The translations under genes were made by a program, and so were the position numbers. The notes beneath the pieces were generated by a model. That model was given only the letters and a program-made list of their open reading frames with translations, was not told where the DNA came from and made no database searches. Of a stretch of 58,657 nucleotides of DNA, positions 16,098 to 25,337 are shown in pieces (position 1 is the stretch's first letter; every line of letters begins with the position of its first letter). The stretch is from a bacterium (GTDB lineage Bacteria > Myxococcota_A > UBA9160 > UBA6930), in the NCBI GenBank assembly GCA_024228115.1, contig JAAETT010000151.1, positions 1 to 58,657 on the forward strand, in the 5' to 3' direction.

Positions 16098-17171
16098 ATG
16101 CTGTTCCATCTGCTCGTGCCCTTCGCCGACGAGTTCACGGCGTTCAACGTGTTCCGCTACATCACCTTTCGCACGGCGGCCGCGACGCTGACGGCCCTCT
16201 TCCTTTCCTTCCTGCTCGGCCCCCCGATCATTCGGGCGCTGGGCCGCCTGCGCGTCGGCCAGCCCATCCGCGAGATCGGGCCGGACCACCAGGCGAAGGA
16301 GGGCACACCGACGATGGGCGGCCTCCTGATCCTGTTGTCACTCGGGGTATCCGTCCTGCTCTGGGCCGACCTTACGAACCGTGCCATCTGGATCGTGCTC
16401 GGCCTCACCATGGGCTACGGCGTGCTCGGCTTCATCGACGACTACCGCAAGGTGCGCGAAGGAAGCAGCGCCGGCCTTTCAGCTCGAGTCAAGTTCTTCT
16501 GGCAATGGGTCCTCGCGATTGGCGTCGCGCTGTTGATCTACGCAGACCCGGCCTTCGACGGCGAGCTCGCCGTGCCCTTCTTCAAGGATTTCACACCGCA
16601 ACTGGGCTGGCTCTACGTTCCGCTTGCCGCGTTCGTGATCGTCGCCGCGAGCAATGGTGTCAACTTGACCGACGGCCTCGACGGACTGGCCATCGGCCCG
16701 GTCATGATCGCGGCCGGCACCTTCCTGCTCCTCGCCTACGCAGCCGGCCACGCCCAGATCGCGGACTACCTGGCAATCAAATCGGTGCCGGGCAGCGGAC
16801 AGCTCGCGATCTTCTGCGGCGCGCTGGTCGGAGGCGGCCTCGGCTTCCTCTGGTTCAATACCTATCCGGCCCAGCTCTTCATGGGCGATGTCGGTGCGCT
16901 CGCCCTGGGTGGCGCCCTCGGCGCGATTGCCGTCGTAATCCGCCAGGAGATGCTCCTCGCGGTCGTCGGTGGAATCTTCGTCGTGGAAACACTCTCCGTG
17001 ATGATTCAGGTGGCTTCGTTCAAGATGACGGGGCGACGGGTCTTCCGGATGGCCCCGGTCCACCACCATTTCGAACAACTGGGATGGCCCGAGCAACAGA
17101 TCGTGGTTCGATTCTGGATCGTCTCGATCATCCTCGCGCTCGTCGCGCTCTCCTCGTTGAAGCTGCGCTGA
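16098..17171 (+). CDS. mraY: Phospho-MurNAc-pentapeptide translocase
   Basis: A 357-aa integral membrane enzyme with about ten helices. It transfers phospho-MurNAc-pentapeptide to undecaprenyl phosphate to make lipid I. Conserved cytoplasmic motifs: KEGTPTMGG, GFIDDYRKV (the Asp pair), NLTDGLDGLA (catalytic and Mg-binding Asp) and MAPVHHHFEQLGW near the C-terminus. The ATG directly follows the murF stop with no gap. Confidence 0.97.
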   Translation: MLFHLLVPFADEFTAFNVFRYITFRTAAATLTALFLSFLLGPPIIRALGRLRVGQPIREIGPDHQAKEGTPTMGGLLILLSLGVSVLLWADLTNRAIWIVLGLTMGYGVLGFIDDYRKVREGSSAGLSARVKFFWQWVLAIGVALLIYADPAFDGELAVPFFKDFTPQLGWLYVPLAAFVIVAASNGVNLTDGLDGLAIGPVMIAAGTFLLLAYAAGHAQIADYLAIKSVPGSGQLAIFCGALVGGGLGFLWFNTYPAQLFMGDVGALALGGALGAIAVVIRQEMLLAVVGGIFVVETLSVMIQVASFKMTGRRVFRMAPVHHHFEQLGWPEQQIVVRFWIVSIILALVALSSLKLR

Positions 17172-18496
17172 TGGTCGACCTCACGGGACAGAAAGTGCTC
17201 GTCCTGGGTCTCGGCATGACCGGGGCCAGCGCGGCGCGCTTCTGTGCGGAACGTGGCGCCCGGGTGGTCGTGGCAGACGAACGCCCCGACGTCGACACGA
17301 GCCAGCTGCCCGCGGGAATCGAGGTTCGAGCGGGGCAGGTCTTTCCGGATCCGGGTGATTTCGATCTGGTCATCCCGAGCCCCGGGATCCCCCGCGCACG
17401 TTATGCCTCGAAGGCAAAGCGAGCCTGGGGGGATATCGAGCTGGCGTTCCGCTTCCTGCAGGTTCCGGTGATCGCCGTGACCGGCACGAACGGAAAATCG
17501 ACGACCGTTCGGCTGATCGAGGCCATGCTGCGAGCGGCCGGGCTTCGCGCGAAGGCGGCGGGAAATGTTGGCGAACCGGCCCTCGAGCTGGTGGGGCAGG
17601 CGCTCGACGTGGCCGTTCTCGAGGTCTCGTCCTTTCAGCTCGAAGCGGTGGACGCATTTCGCCCAAAGGTCGGCGTGCTGCTCAATCTCAGCCCGGACCA
17701 CCTGGATCGCCACGAATCCATGGAAGGTTATCTGGCCGCCAAGGCCCGGCTCTTCGCACGACAGAACGAGAGCGACCACGCAATCCTGAACTTGCGAAAC
17801 TCCCAGTTGCGGGAGTTGGCGGGCGGATTGCCGGCCGCCGTGCATGCCTTCGACGGCCAGGAACCCGTGGAACGCGGTGCCAGCTGCGACGGAAGCTGCT
17901 TCGTCCGCAGTGAGGGCGGCACCGACCTGCGCTTCCCGCTCCCGGGCGGCGAGCCCCTTCCCGAGCCCCTGCGCAGCAACGCCCTGGCCGCCTGGCTCTC
18001 GGCCTGCCTGATCGGGGCGGACCCGGCGCGTGCGCTCAGCGCCCTCGGCGATTTCCAACCACTGCCCCACCGGCTCGAACGCATATCCCTCCGCAACGAC
18101 GTGGAGTGGATCGACGATTCCAAGGCGACCAACCCGGGCGCCGCAGCTCGGGCACTCGAGGGAATGGAGCGGTCGACGATCTGGATCGCCGGCGGACGAG
18201 ACAAAGGCCTTCCTTTCGACGAACTGGCTTGCGCGGCGCTCGACCGCGTCCGAAGGGTGCTCCTCATCGGTGAGGCCGCGGCCTCTCTTGGACACGCCTT
18301 GGCCGGCCATGCAACGACCGAGCAGCTCGGAACGCTGGAAGCCGCTGTGGCCCGAGCCGCGGAACTCGCCGTCCCGGGCGACGCCGTCTTGTTGGCCCCG
18401 GCCTGCGCCAGCTTCGACCAGTTCGCAAGCTTCGAGGAGCGCGGTGATCGGTTTGCGGAACTCGTCGGTGCCCTCAGCATGGAGGGGAACCCGTGA
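17171..18496 (+). CDS. murD: UDP-MurNAc-L-alanine:D-glutamate ligase
   Basis: A 441-aa Mur ligase adding D-Glu. N-terminal dinucleotide-like fold VLVLGLGMTGASAARF, IPSPGIP, ATP loop AVTGTNGKSTTVRLIE, AGNVGEPALELV, EVSSFQLEAV, NLSPDHLDRH, and C-terminal WIDDSKATNPGAAARAL followed by IAGGRDKG. All are diagnostic of MurD. ATG 17171 overlaps the mraY stop by one base. A much longer upstream extension in the same frame runs through mraY and is not real. Confidence 0.96.
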   Translation: MVDLTGQKVLVLGLGMTGASAARFCAERGARVVVADERPDVDTSQLPAGIEVRAGQVFPDPGDFDLVIPSPGIPRARYASKAKRAWGDIELAFRFLQVPVIAVTGTNGKSTTVRLIEAMLRAAGLRAKAAGNVGEPALELVGQALDVAVLEVSSFQLEAVDAFRPKVGVLLNLSPDHLDRHESMEGYLAAKARLFARQNESDHAILNLRNSQLRELAGGLPAAVHAFDGQEPVERGASCDGSCFVRSEGGTDLRFPLPGGEPLPEPLRSNALAAWLSACLIGADPARALSALGDFQPLPHRLERISLRNDVEWIDDSKATNPGAAARALEGMERSTIWIAGGRDKGLPFDELACAALDRVRRVLLIGEAAASLGHALAGHATTEQLGTLEAAVARAAELAVPGDAVLLAPACASFDQFASFEERGDRFAELVGALSMEGNP

Positions 18497-19671
18497 GGGG
18501 CATCGCTGCGACACCCAGAAGCCCGCTCGGACGGAGCCGGGCGGCCGCCCCGCACGACGGCAACACCGATGCGATCGCTGCCGTTGCCATGGCGGTCGCG
18601 CTGCTCGCCGCGCTCGGGGCTGTCGCCGTTTTCAGCGCCAGCGCACCCCTGGCCCTGGAAGCGACGATCCCGCCCCACTTCCTGCGCCATGCGAGCGCCC
18701 TGGGCCTCGGGGCGGGGCTGGCGTGGGTTGCATCCCGCATCCCCCTGACGCTCTGGTACCGGACCGCCCCACTCTTCTGGGGCGGAGCGATTCTGCTGCT
18801 GGTGCTCACCGCGCTCATCGGACACACCGCAAACGGCGCGCAACGCTGGCTGGTCATTCCAGGGATCGGGGTCGCGTTCCAACCCGCAGAGATCGCAAAG
18901 CTCGCCACCCTGGTGGCGGGAGCGGCGTGGCTCTCGGGCCAGGATGGCAAGGCAGCCCTCACCCGCAACGGTGTGCTGGGTGCGTTGGCCCTCGCGACCA
19001 TCCCGGCATTGTTATGCGCCCCCCAGCCCGACCTCGGAAATGCCGTCCTCCTGGTCGCGTTGATGGGCCTGCTCTTGTTCGTGGGGGGCGCTCCACTGCG
19101 GATCCTCTTCGGTCCGGCAGTCGCCGGGGTCGCGGGCATCGCCCTCTACAGCTTCATCCAGCCTCACGCCCTTCGGCGTTGGATCGGCTTTCTCGACCCC
19201 TGGGCCAACGCCAACAACGAAGGCTTCCAACTGGTCCAATCCTTCGTTGCTTTCGGGCGCGGTGGCTGGTTCGGGGTCGGCCTGGGCGACGGGCGCCAGA
19301 AACTCTTCTACCTGCCCGAGGCCCACACGGATTTCGTCCTCTCGGTCGTCGCGGAAGAACTCGGTCTGGTGGGCGTGCTGTTTGCGCTCGGCGGTTTCGC
19401 CGCTCTCTGGATCGCCGGCCTGCGCATCACGCTACGCACCCGACGCCGCTTTCCGATGCTGCTGGCCTTCGGCATGACCTCACTCATCACCGTGCCTGCG
19501 GCGATGAACGCCGCAGTCGTGATGGGGCTGCTCCCAACCAAGGGACTCACCCTGCCCTTCCTTTCCTACGGTCGCACTTCGCTTCTGGTCTCATGCGTAG
19601 CCATCGGAATCCTGATCGCCGTGGCGCGAGAACCAGCCGGTGACGCACCAGCTCGCAGGTCCAGGCGATGA
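18493..19671 (+). CDS. ftsW: SEDS peptidoglycan glycosyltransferase FtsW
   Basis: A 392-aa polytopic SEDS protein that polymerises lipid II at the septum together with FtsI. NGAQRWLVIPGIGVAFQPAEIAKL, RRWIGFLDPW, GGWFGVGLGDGRQKLFYLPEAHTDF (the Asp is the catalytic residue of SEDS enzymes) and EELGLVG are recognisable. Two small departures from the usual pattern are PAEIAKL for PSEIAKL and LPFLSYGRTS for LPFxSYGGTS. The start is GTG 18493, overlapping the murD stop in GTGA. About nine membrane helices are apparent. Confidence 0.94.
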   Translation: MRGIAATPRSPLGRSRAAAPHDGNTDAIAAVAMAVALLAALGAVAVFSASAPLALEATIPPHFLRHASALGLGAGLAWVASRIPLTLWYRTAPLFWGGAILLLVLTALIGHTANGAQRWLVIPGIGVAFQPAEIAKLATLVAGAAWLSGQDGKAALTRNGVLGALALATIPALLCAPQPDLGNAVLLVALMGLLLFVGGAPLRILFGPAVAGVAGIALYSFIQPHALRRWIGFLDPWANANNEGFQLVQSFVAFGRGGWFGVGLGDGRQKLFYLPEAHTDFVLSVVAEELGLVGVLFALGGFAALWIAGLRITLRTRRRFPMLLAFGMTSLITVPAAMNAAVVMGLLPTKGLTLPFLSYGRTSLLVSCVAIGILIAVAREPAGDAPARRSRR

Positions 19672-20765
19672 CCCTTCGCTGGATCATCGCCGGAGGCGGT
19701 ACCGGCGGGCACGTCATGCCCGCCCTCGCGCTCGGAGAACTGTTGCGTGAGGCCGGAGAGCCGGTGCTCTTCGTGGGGACCGAACGCGGCATCGAAACCC
19801 GGCTCGTCCCCGAGGCAGGGTTCGAACTGGTCGCGCTCGATTCCCGACCCTTGATCGGCCGATCGCTCTTCTCCCGAATCCAAGCCGTGGGCGCCCTGCT
19901 CCGGGCAACCTGGCGCGCACGCAGCGTGCTCGCGCGCTTCGGTGCAGACATCGTCATCTCGGTGGGCGGTTATGCATCCGCACCGGCGGCCCTCGCCGCC
20001 GCATCGAGCGGAACGCCGATGGTGCTCGTGAACACGGATGCGCTGCCCGGCGCTGCCAACCGGCTCTCGGCGAGGTATGCGAAGCGCATCTTCGCCGGTT
20101 TCCCGAACAGCGAGAACGCCTTCGGCAAGCTTGCCGAGCGAGTCCAGGTGACCGGCGTCCCGCTGCGGCGAACGTTGCGCGACGCTTTCGCTGGTGCTTC
20201 CCCGGCCCAGGTGCCCGAGGACGAGCCGCGGCGACTCTTCGTGTTCGGGGGCTCCCAGGGTGCCCGTCAGATCAACGATGCCCTGCTTGCGATGCTTCCG
20301 GAGCTGGCGAAGCGTCGGGTTCGCATCGTTCATCAGACCGGAGAAGCGGATCGCGAGCGTGTCGCCGAGGCGTACGCCGGGGCAGGTGTCGACGCCTGCG
20401 TAATCGCCTTCGAGCATGACATGCCGCGACGCTACCGGGAGGCGGAGCTGGTCGTCTGCCGAGCCGGGGCCATCTCGATCGCGGAGCTGGCACTGGCGGG
20501 CCGCGCTTCGCTGCTCGTCCCGCTGGCCCACGTGGGCGGCGGCGAGCAGTTCGCAAACGCCCGGCTTCTCGAGGAGTGCGGTGCGGCGCAGGTTCTCGAC
20601 AGCCGGAAGCCGGATGACGCGACCTTCCAACGAGCACTCCTCGACCTGCTCGATGATCCGGCCGGGCTTCGAAAGATGGGCGCTCTTGCCGCGAAGCTCG
20701 GCAGGCCCGAGGCGGCTCGCTCCATCATCGTCACCTGCCGCGAGATCGTTGGAGGCTCGCGATGA
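19668..20765 (+). CDS. murG: UDP-GlcNAc:lipid I N-acetylglucosaminyltransferase
   Basis: A 365-aa GT-B enzyme that makes lipid II on the inner membrane face. GGGTGGHVMPALALGE at the N-terminus, GGYASAPAALAA, GGSQGARQIND and VCRAGAISIAELALAGRASLLVP match MurG. One oddity: the usual H-E-Q-N-x-x-x-G segment is replaced by LVNTDALPGAANRL, so the conserved H/E pair there is absent. Starts in ATGA with ftsW and ends in ATGA with murC. Confidence 0.94.
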   Translation: MTLRWIIAGGGTGGHVMPALALGELLREAGEPVLFVGTERGIETRLVPEAGFELVALDSRPLIGRSLFSRIQAVGALLRATWRARSVLARFGADIVISVGGYASAPAALAAASSGTPMVLVNTDALPGAANRLSARYAKRIFAGFPNSENAFGKLAERVQVTGVPLRRTLRDAFAGASPAQVPEDEPRRLFVFGGSQGARQINDALLAMLPELAKRRVRIVHQTGEADRERVAEAYAGAGVDACVIAFEHDMPRRYREAELVVCRAGAISIAELALAGRASLLVPLAHVGGGEQFANARLLEECGAAQVLDSRKPDDATFQRALLDLLDDPAGLRKMGALAAKLGRPEAARSIIVTCREIVGGSR

Positions 20766-22153
20766 AACGGCGCTTTCGCGGCATCGATCGGGTGCACTTC
20801 ATCGGTATCGGCGGCATCGGCATGTGTGGGATCGCCGAACTTCTCCACGGCCTGGGCTACACGATCACCGGTTCGGACCTTGCCGAAGGACCGACGGTCG
20901 ACCGGCTGAGAACCCTGGGTATCAGCGTGGTCTCTGGCCACGATGAAACGAATGTCGGCGCTGCGGATGTGGTCGTCGTTTCCTCGGCGATCCGTGCCAA
21001 CAACCCGGAGATCGCTGAGGCCACACGCCAAGGGATCCCGGTGATCCCTCGGGCCGAGATGCTGGCCGAGCTGATGCGGCTGCAGGATGGCATCGCGGTG
21101 GCGGGAACCCACGGCAAGACCACGACCACCTCACTGATCGCGCACGTGCTCGAGCACGCCGGACTCGACCCCACCGCGGTGGTGGGCGGACGCATCGCCG
21201 GGGCTGGCGAACGCACCGGGGCCCGCCTCGGACAGGGCGCCTTCCTGGTCGCCGAAGCGGACGAGAGCGACGGCTCCTTTCTACGCCTCGCACCCGTCAT
21301 CGCCGTGATCACCAACGTGGAGCCCGAGCATCTCGACCACTACGGCAGCGAGGAAGCCCTCCAGGATGCCTTCGTGCAGTTTGCGAACCGGGTGCCCTTC
21401 TTCGGCGTCTGCGTCGTCTGCCTCGATCACCCGGGCGTTCAGGAATTGCTGCCCCGGCTGACTCGCCGCCGCAGCACCTACGGGTTCTCTCCCCAGGCCG
21501 AGTGGGGCGCAGGAGAGCCTGAGTTCCACGTCGACGGCTCCCGCTTCGAGGTGCGCCAAGGCGACCAGGCGCTTGGCCTGATCGATCTGCCCCTCGCCGG
21601 TCGCCACAATGTGCTGAACGCGTTGGCCGCGGTCGCGGTCGCTGGCGAGGCGGGCGTGTCCTTCCAGGACACGAGCGAAGCCCTCGCACGCTTCCCTGGG
21701 GTCGAGCGACGCTTCGAAACCAAGGGCGACGCCGCCGGGATCCGGGTGATCGACGACTACGGCCACCACCCCACCGAGATCCGCGCAACCCTGGCAGCCG
21801 CACGCGGCGTCCACTCCGGGCGATTGGTGGTCGTCTTCCAGCCCCACCGGTACTCGCGCACCCGCGATCTGTTCGAGGATTTCGCGGCGGCGTTTCATGA
21901 GGCGGACGTGGTCTGGGTGACCGAGATCTACGCCGCCGGCGAATCGAAGCTCCCCGGCGTCGAAGGCCTGACCCTCGCCGACGCCGTCCGCGCGCGGGGA
22001 CATCGGGATGTCCGCTTCGCAGCGGACCTTGCGACCCTTCCGGATCGGCTCGTCCCCGAGCTGCGACCCGGCGACTGGGTCCTCACCCTCGGCGCCGGTG
22101 ACGTCACGCGCCTTGGCCCGCGTTTGCTTGCGGCCCTGGAGGCTCGCGCATGA
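20762..22153 (+). CDS. murC: UDP-MurNAc:L-alanine ligase
   Basis: A 463-aa ligase catalysing the first peptide addition to UDP-MurNAc. FIGIGGIGMCGIAELL near the N-terminus, ATP loop AVAGTHGKTTTTSLIA, EADESDGSFL, ITNVEPEHLDHYG, RRFETKG, DDYGHHPTEI and FQPHRYSRT are all present. Full length. It overlaps murG and murB by four bases each. Confidence 0.97.
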   Translation: MKRRFRGIDRVHFIGIGGIGMCGIAELLHGLGYTITGSDLAEGPTVDRLRTLGISVVSGHDETNVGAADVVVVSSAIRANNPEIAEATRQGIPVIPRAEMLAELMRLQDGIAVAGTHGKTTTTSLIAHVLEHAGLDPTAVVGGRIAGAGERTGARLGQGAFLVAEADESDGSFLRLAPVIAVITNVEPEHLDHYGSEEALQDAFVQFANRVPFFGVCVVCLDHPGVQELLPRLTRRRSTYGFSPQAEWGAGEPEFHVDGSRFEVRQGDQALGLIDLPLAGRHNVLNALAAVAVAGEAGVSFQDTSEALARFPGVERRFETKGDAAGIRVIDDYGHHPTEIRATLAAARGVHSGRLVVVFQPHRYSRTRDLFEDFAAAFHEADVVWVTEIYAAGESKLPGVEGLTLADAVRARGHRDVRFAADLATLPDRLVPELRPGDWVLTLGAGDVTRLGPRLLAALEARA

Positions 22154-23079
22154 TCGCGCCGGACGTCCGAGAGGCTTTGCAGCATGCGGTCGGCGACGCC
22201 GTCGAATTCGAGGCGGACACGAGCCGCCTCACCTCGCTTCGCGTCGGCGGGCCGGCGGATGCACTTGCCACACCTCCGGACCGCCCTGCCCTCGCCCGCC
22301 TGTTGGCGACTTGTCATGCCCACGGCCTGCGCAACCGGGTAATCGGCCGGGGCTTCAACATGTTGATCCGCGACGAGGGCTACGATGGCGTGCTGATCCG
22401 GCTCTCCCGCTTCCGAGCCCTGGAAGAGCGCCCGGGCCCGCGAATCTTCGCAGAGGCGGGCGTGAGCCATGCGAGCCTCACGCGCTTCTGTCGGGATCGC
22501 GGTCTCTCCGGCCTCGAGTACGGCGCGGGCATTCCCGGCAGCCTGGGTGGCTGGATCGCGATGAATGCCGGAATCGGCCCGCGGGAAACCCGGGACGTCG
22601 CCCTGGAGATCGAAGTCATCGGACCCCTCGGCGATGAGCCGCGGTGGATCCCGCGCGACGAGCTGCAGTTCGAGTATCGCGCCCTGCGCGGCCTCGAACC
22701 CGGGACGGTTGTGGTTTCCGCTTTGCTCGAGGTGAAACCTGCGACCCCGGAAGAAGTGGGCGCCGAAGTCGAACGGTTGCTCGCCCACCGGGCGGCGACC
22801 CAGCCTCTCGACATTCCCTCCTGCGGCTCGGTCTTCAAGAACCCGCCGGGCGGCTTCGCCGGGCAACTGATCGAGGCGGCCGGCCTCAAGGGCTCGCAGC
22901 AGGGAGGCGTCATGATCTCGCCTGTCCACGCCAACTTCATCGTCAACACGCGCGTCGGCAGCGGGGCCCGCGCCGACGACGTGTTGACGCTGATCGAGCG
23001 CGCTCGCAGCGACGTCGAGCGTTCAACCGGCATTCGCCTCGAAACCGAGGTGCAGATTCTGGGGAGAACCCACTCATGA
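22150..23079 (+). CDS. murB: UDP-N-acetylenolpyruvoylglucosamine reductase
   Basis: A 309-aa FAD enzyme reducing UDP-GlcNAc-enolpyruvate to UDP-MurNAc with NADPH. TSLRVGGPADALATP binds FAD. YGAGIPGSLGGWIAMNAG, FEYRALRG and CGSVFKNPPGGFAGQLIEAAGLKG (with the catalytic Ser) follow, then the terminal Glu in ETEVQILG. The compact length and lack of a long Tyr loop suggest type II MurB. The start overlaps murC in ATGA. Confidence 0.95.
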   Translation: MIAPDVREALQHAVGDAVEFEADTSRLTSLRVGGPADALATPPDRPALARLLATCHAHGLRNRVIGRGFNMLIRDEGYDGVLIRLSRFRALEERPGPRIFAEAGVSHASLTRFCRDRGLSGLEYGAGIPGSLGGWIAMNAGIGPRETRDVALEIEVIGPLGDEPRWIPRDELQFEYRALRGLEPGTVVVSALLEVKPATPEEVGAEVERLLAHRAATQPLDIPSCGSVFKNPPGGFAGQLIEAAGLKGSQQGGVMISPVHANFIVNTRVGSGARADDVLTLIERARSDVERSTGIRLETEVQILGRTHS

Positions 23080-23921
23080 AGACCCGACGACCTCCCAGCC
23101 GACGCATGCGCCGGATCGCGCGATGGCTGACCTGGACCGCCGCCGCAGTGACAGGCCTTGCGGTAGGCACGTTCGGCTGGAACCAGCTGGGAAGCCGGGT
23201 CGCTCCGCAACACACCGCCGTAGCGGCGCTCGAACTCTCTGGCAACCAGCGTGTCGCCCCTGAGGCACTGGCGGTCCTGGCTGGCATCCGCCCGGGAACA
23301 CCGCTCGGCGCCGTCGATCTCGAGGCCGTTCGCGTTCGCATCGCCGGCCATCCCTGGATCGCCAGTGCACGGGTGACGGCCCTGCCGCCGCGTCGCTTGC
23401 TGGTCGGGGTCGAGGAGCGCACACCCAGAGCCTTGACCCGAACGGCCACAGGAATGCGTTTCGTCGACGGCAGCGGCGTGGCGTTCGCTCCCGCGCCTGC
23501 GGCGGGTGGAATCCCGGAGCTACGCCGTGCGCCGGCGCCTGGAAGCCCTTCGGGTTCGGAGGCAGCTCTCGAAGCCCCGGACCCGGACCTCGTTGCGGGT
23601 ATCCAGGTCCTCGATGGCCTTGCCCGAGAGGGATTGCCCGCACCTCTCCACGTCGAGGTCGGCCAGGACGAAGCCGGTAGCCATCCCGCCTTTGCCTGGC
23701 GCCGCGGCGAAACCCTGCAGCGCGTGGTGCTAGGCGAGGGAGAGCTCGAGACGAAGCTCGCTCGTCTCGCCCGCCTCGTGCAGGCGGATCTGCGCCAGGC
23801 CCGTGAGGCCGTGCAGCTCGATCTGCGTTTTCGCGGACGCGTGATCCTGCGTCCGCAGGGAGATGAAGCGGTCACGGATGTGACCCAGGACGACGACCGG
23901 CCGCTTGGCCAGGGCGTTTGA
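23076..23921 (+). CDS. ftsQ: Cell-division protein FtsQ
   Basis: A 281-aa bitopic protein: a basic N-terminal tail, a membrane helix at residues ~20-38, a POTRA domain (about 45-115, with LELSGNQRVAPEAL and GHPWIASARVTALPPRRLLVGVEERTP) and a FtsQ/DivIB beta-domain ending in LDLRFRGRVILRPQ. FtsQ anchors FtsB and FtsL. A Pro/Ala-rich insertion at about 140-165 is unremarkable. It starts in ATGA with murB. A 42-base gap separates it from ftsA. Confidence 0.9.
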   Translation: MKTRRPPSRRMRRIARWLTWTAAAVTGLAVGTFGWNQLGSRVAPQHTAVAALELSGNQRVAPEALAVLAGIRPGTPLGAVDLEAVRVRIAGHPWIASARVTALPPRRLLVGVEERTPRALTRTATGMRFVDGSGVAFAPAPAAGGIPELRRAPAPGSPSGSEAALEAPDPDLVAGIQVLDGLAREGLPAPLHVEVGQDEAGSHPAFAWRRGETLQRVVLGEGELETKLARLARLVQADLRQAREAVQLDLRFRGRVILRPQGDEAVTDVTQDDDRPLGQGV

Positions 23922-23963
23922 TTCGATTCGAAATCCAGGTCTTCAACAGGGGGGAAGCACCAA

Positions 23964-25199
23964 ATGGCACGTAAAGACGATTTGATCGTCGGTCTCGACA
24001 TCGGGACCACCAAGATCTGCGCGATCGTCGCAGAACGAAAAGAAAACGGAGTCGACATCGTCGGGATCGGAACCCATCCGTCGAAGGGGTTGCGAAAAGG
24101 CGTGGTGGTAGACATCGACGCCACCGTCGATTCCATCAAGAACGCCGTCGAGGAAGCCGAGTTGATGGCCGATTGCGAGATCTCCTCGGTCTACGCAGGC
24201 ATCGCCGGGGGCCATATCGACGGTTTGAACTCCCACGGGGTCGTGGCGGTGAAGGACCGGGAGGTCTCCGAGAACGATGTGCGTCGGGTGATCGACGCGG
24301 CCAAGGCCGTGGCGATCCCGATGGACCGAGAGGTGATCCATGTGATCCCTCAGGAGTTCATCATCGACGATCAGGACGGGATCCGCGAGCCGCTGGGCAT
24401 GAGTGGCGTGCGACTCGAAGCCCAGATCCACATCGTCACGGCGGCGGTCACGAGTGCCCAGAACATCGTGAAATGTGCGAACAAGGCCGGCCTCAACGTG
24501 GTGGACATCGTGCTCGAGCCCCTGGCCTCCGCCGAAGCCGTACTGGCCAGCGACGAGCGGGACCTGGGGGTCTGCTTGATCGATATCGGCGGGGGGACCA
24601 CGGATATCGCGGTCTTCTCCGAAGGGTCGATCAAGCACACATCGGTGCTCTCGCTAGGCGGCTACCACATCACGAACGACATCGCGGTGGGCCTTCGCAC
24701 ACCCTTCGACGAAGCCGAACGCATCAAGAAGCGGTTCGGAGTGGCGTCCTCACGCTATCTCGGCTCCGACGATGTGATCACCGTGCCTAGCGTCGGTGGG
24801 CGAAGGCCGCGGGAAGTCTCACGCAAGATCCTCTGCGAGATCATCGAGCCGCGTATCGACGAGATCCTCTCCCTGGTTCGCCAGGAACTGGTTCGCGCTG
24901 GCCTCGAAGACAAGATCCCGTCCGGCGTCGTGCTGACCGGTGGCGCGTCGGCCCTGACCGGTGCGCCCGATCTGGCCGAGGAGATCTTCGAATCTCCGGT
25001 GCGCCAGGGCCAGCCGACCCACGTGGGTGGACTGCAGGACGTGGTGCGTAGCCCGATGTACGCCACGGGCGTCGGCCTCGTGTTGTTCGGCCACTCGTCC
25101 AGCGGTCGCCACCAGAGCCGTTTCCGCATCCGGGACGAATCGATCTTTCGGCGCGTGAAGCAGCGCATGCGGGACTGGTTCTATGGGGAGTTCGAGTAG
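23964..25199 (+). CDS. ftsA: Cell-division protein FtsA
   Basis: A 411-aa actin-like ATPase that tethers FtsZ to the membrane. GLDIGTTKICAIVAE is phosphate-1, VCLIDIGGGTTDIAVF phosphate-2, and GVVLTGGASALTG the adenosine motif. The 1C domain lies near residues 85-160. The C-terminus (RRVKQRMRDWFYGEF) is the amphipathic membrane-targeting helix. Its own ribosome-binding site, GGGGGAAG, sits before ATG 23964, unlike the overlapping upstream genes. Confidence 0.96.
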   Translation: MARKDDLIVGLDIGTTKICAIVAERKENGVDIVGIGTHPSKGLRKGVVVDIDATVDSIKNAVEEAELMADCEISSVYAGIAGGHIDGLNSHGVVAVKDREVSENDVRRVIDAAKAVAIPMDREVIHVIPQEFIIDDQDGIREPLGMSGVRLEAQIHIVTAAVTSAQNIVKCANKAGLNVVDIVLEPLASAEAVLASDERDLGVCLIDIGGGTTDIAVFSEGSIKHTSVLSLGGYHITNDIAVGLRTPFDEAERIKKRFGVASSRYLGSDDVITVPSVGGRRPREVSRKILCEIIEPRIDEILSLVRQELVRAGLEDKIPSGVVLTGGASALTGAPDLAEEIFESPVRQGQPTHVGGLQDVVRSPMYATGVGLVLFGHSSSGRHQSRFRIRDESIFRRVKQRMRDWFYGEFE

Positions 25200-25337
25200 G
25201 CCGGCCCGCCAGTTGGGCCCGGAACACAATGAGGTCGAGCCCGGAAATGACCGGGCCGGGCTCGCAACTTTTGAGCTAAATAGGCGTTTCCTCTCGGGAA
25301 AGTTCCCGCTAGGATCGCGACCACAAGGGGGGTGAAG

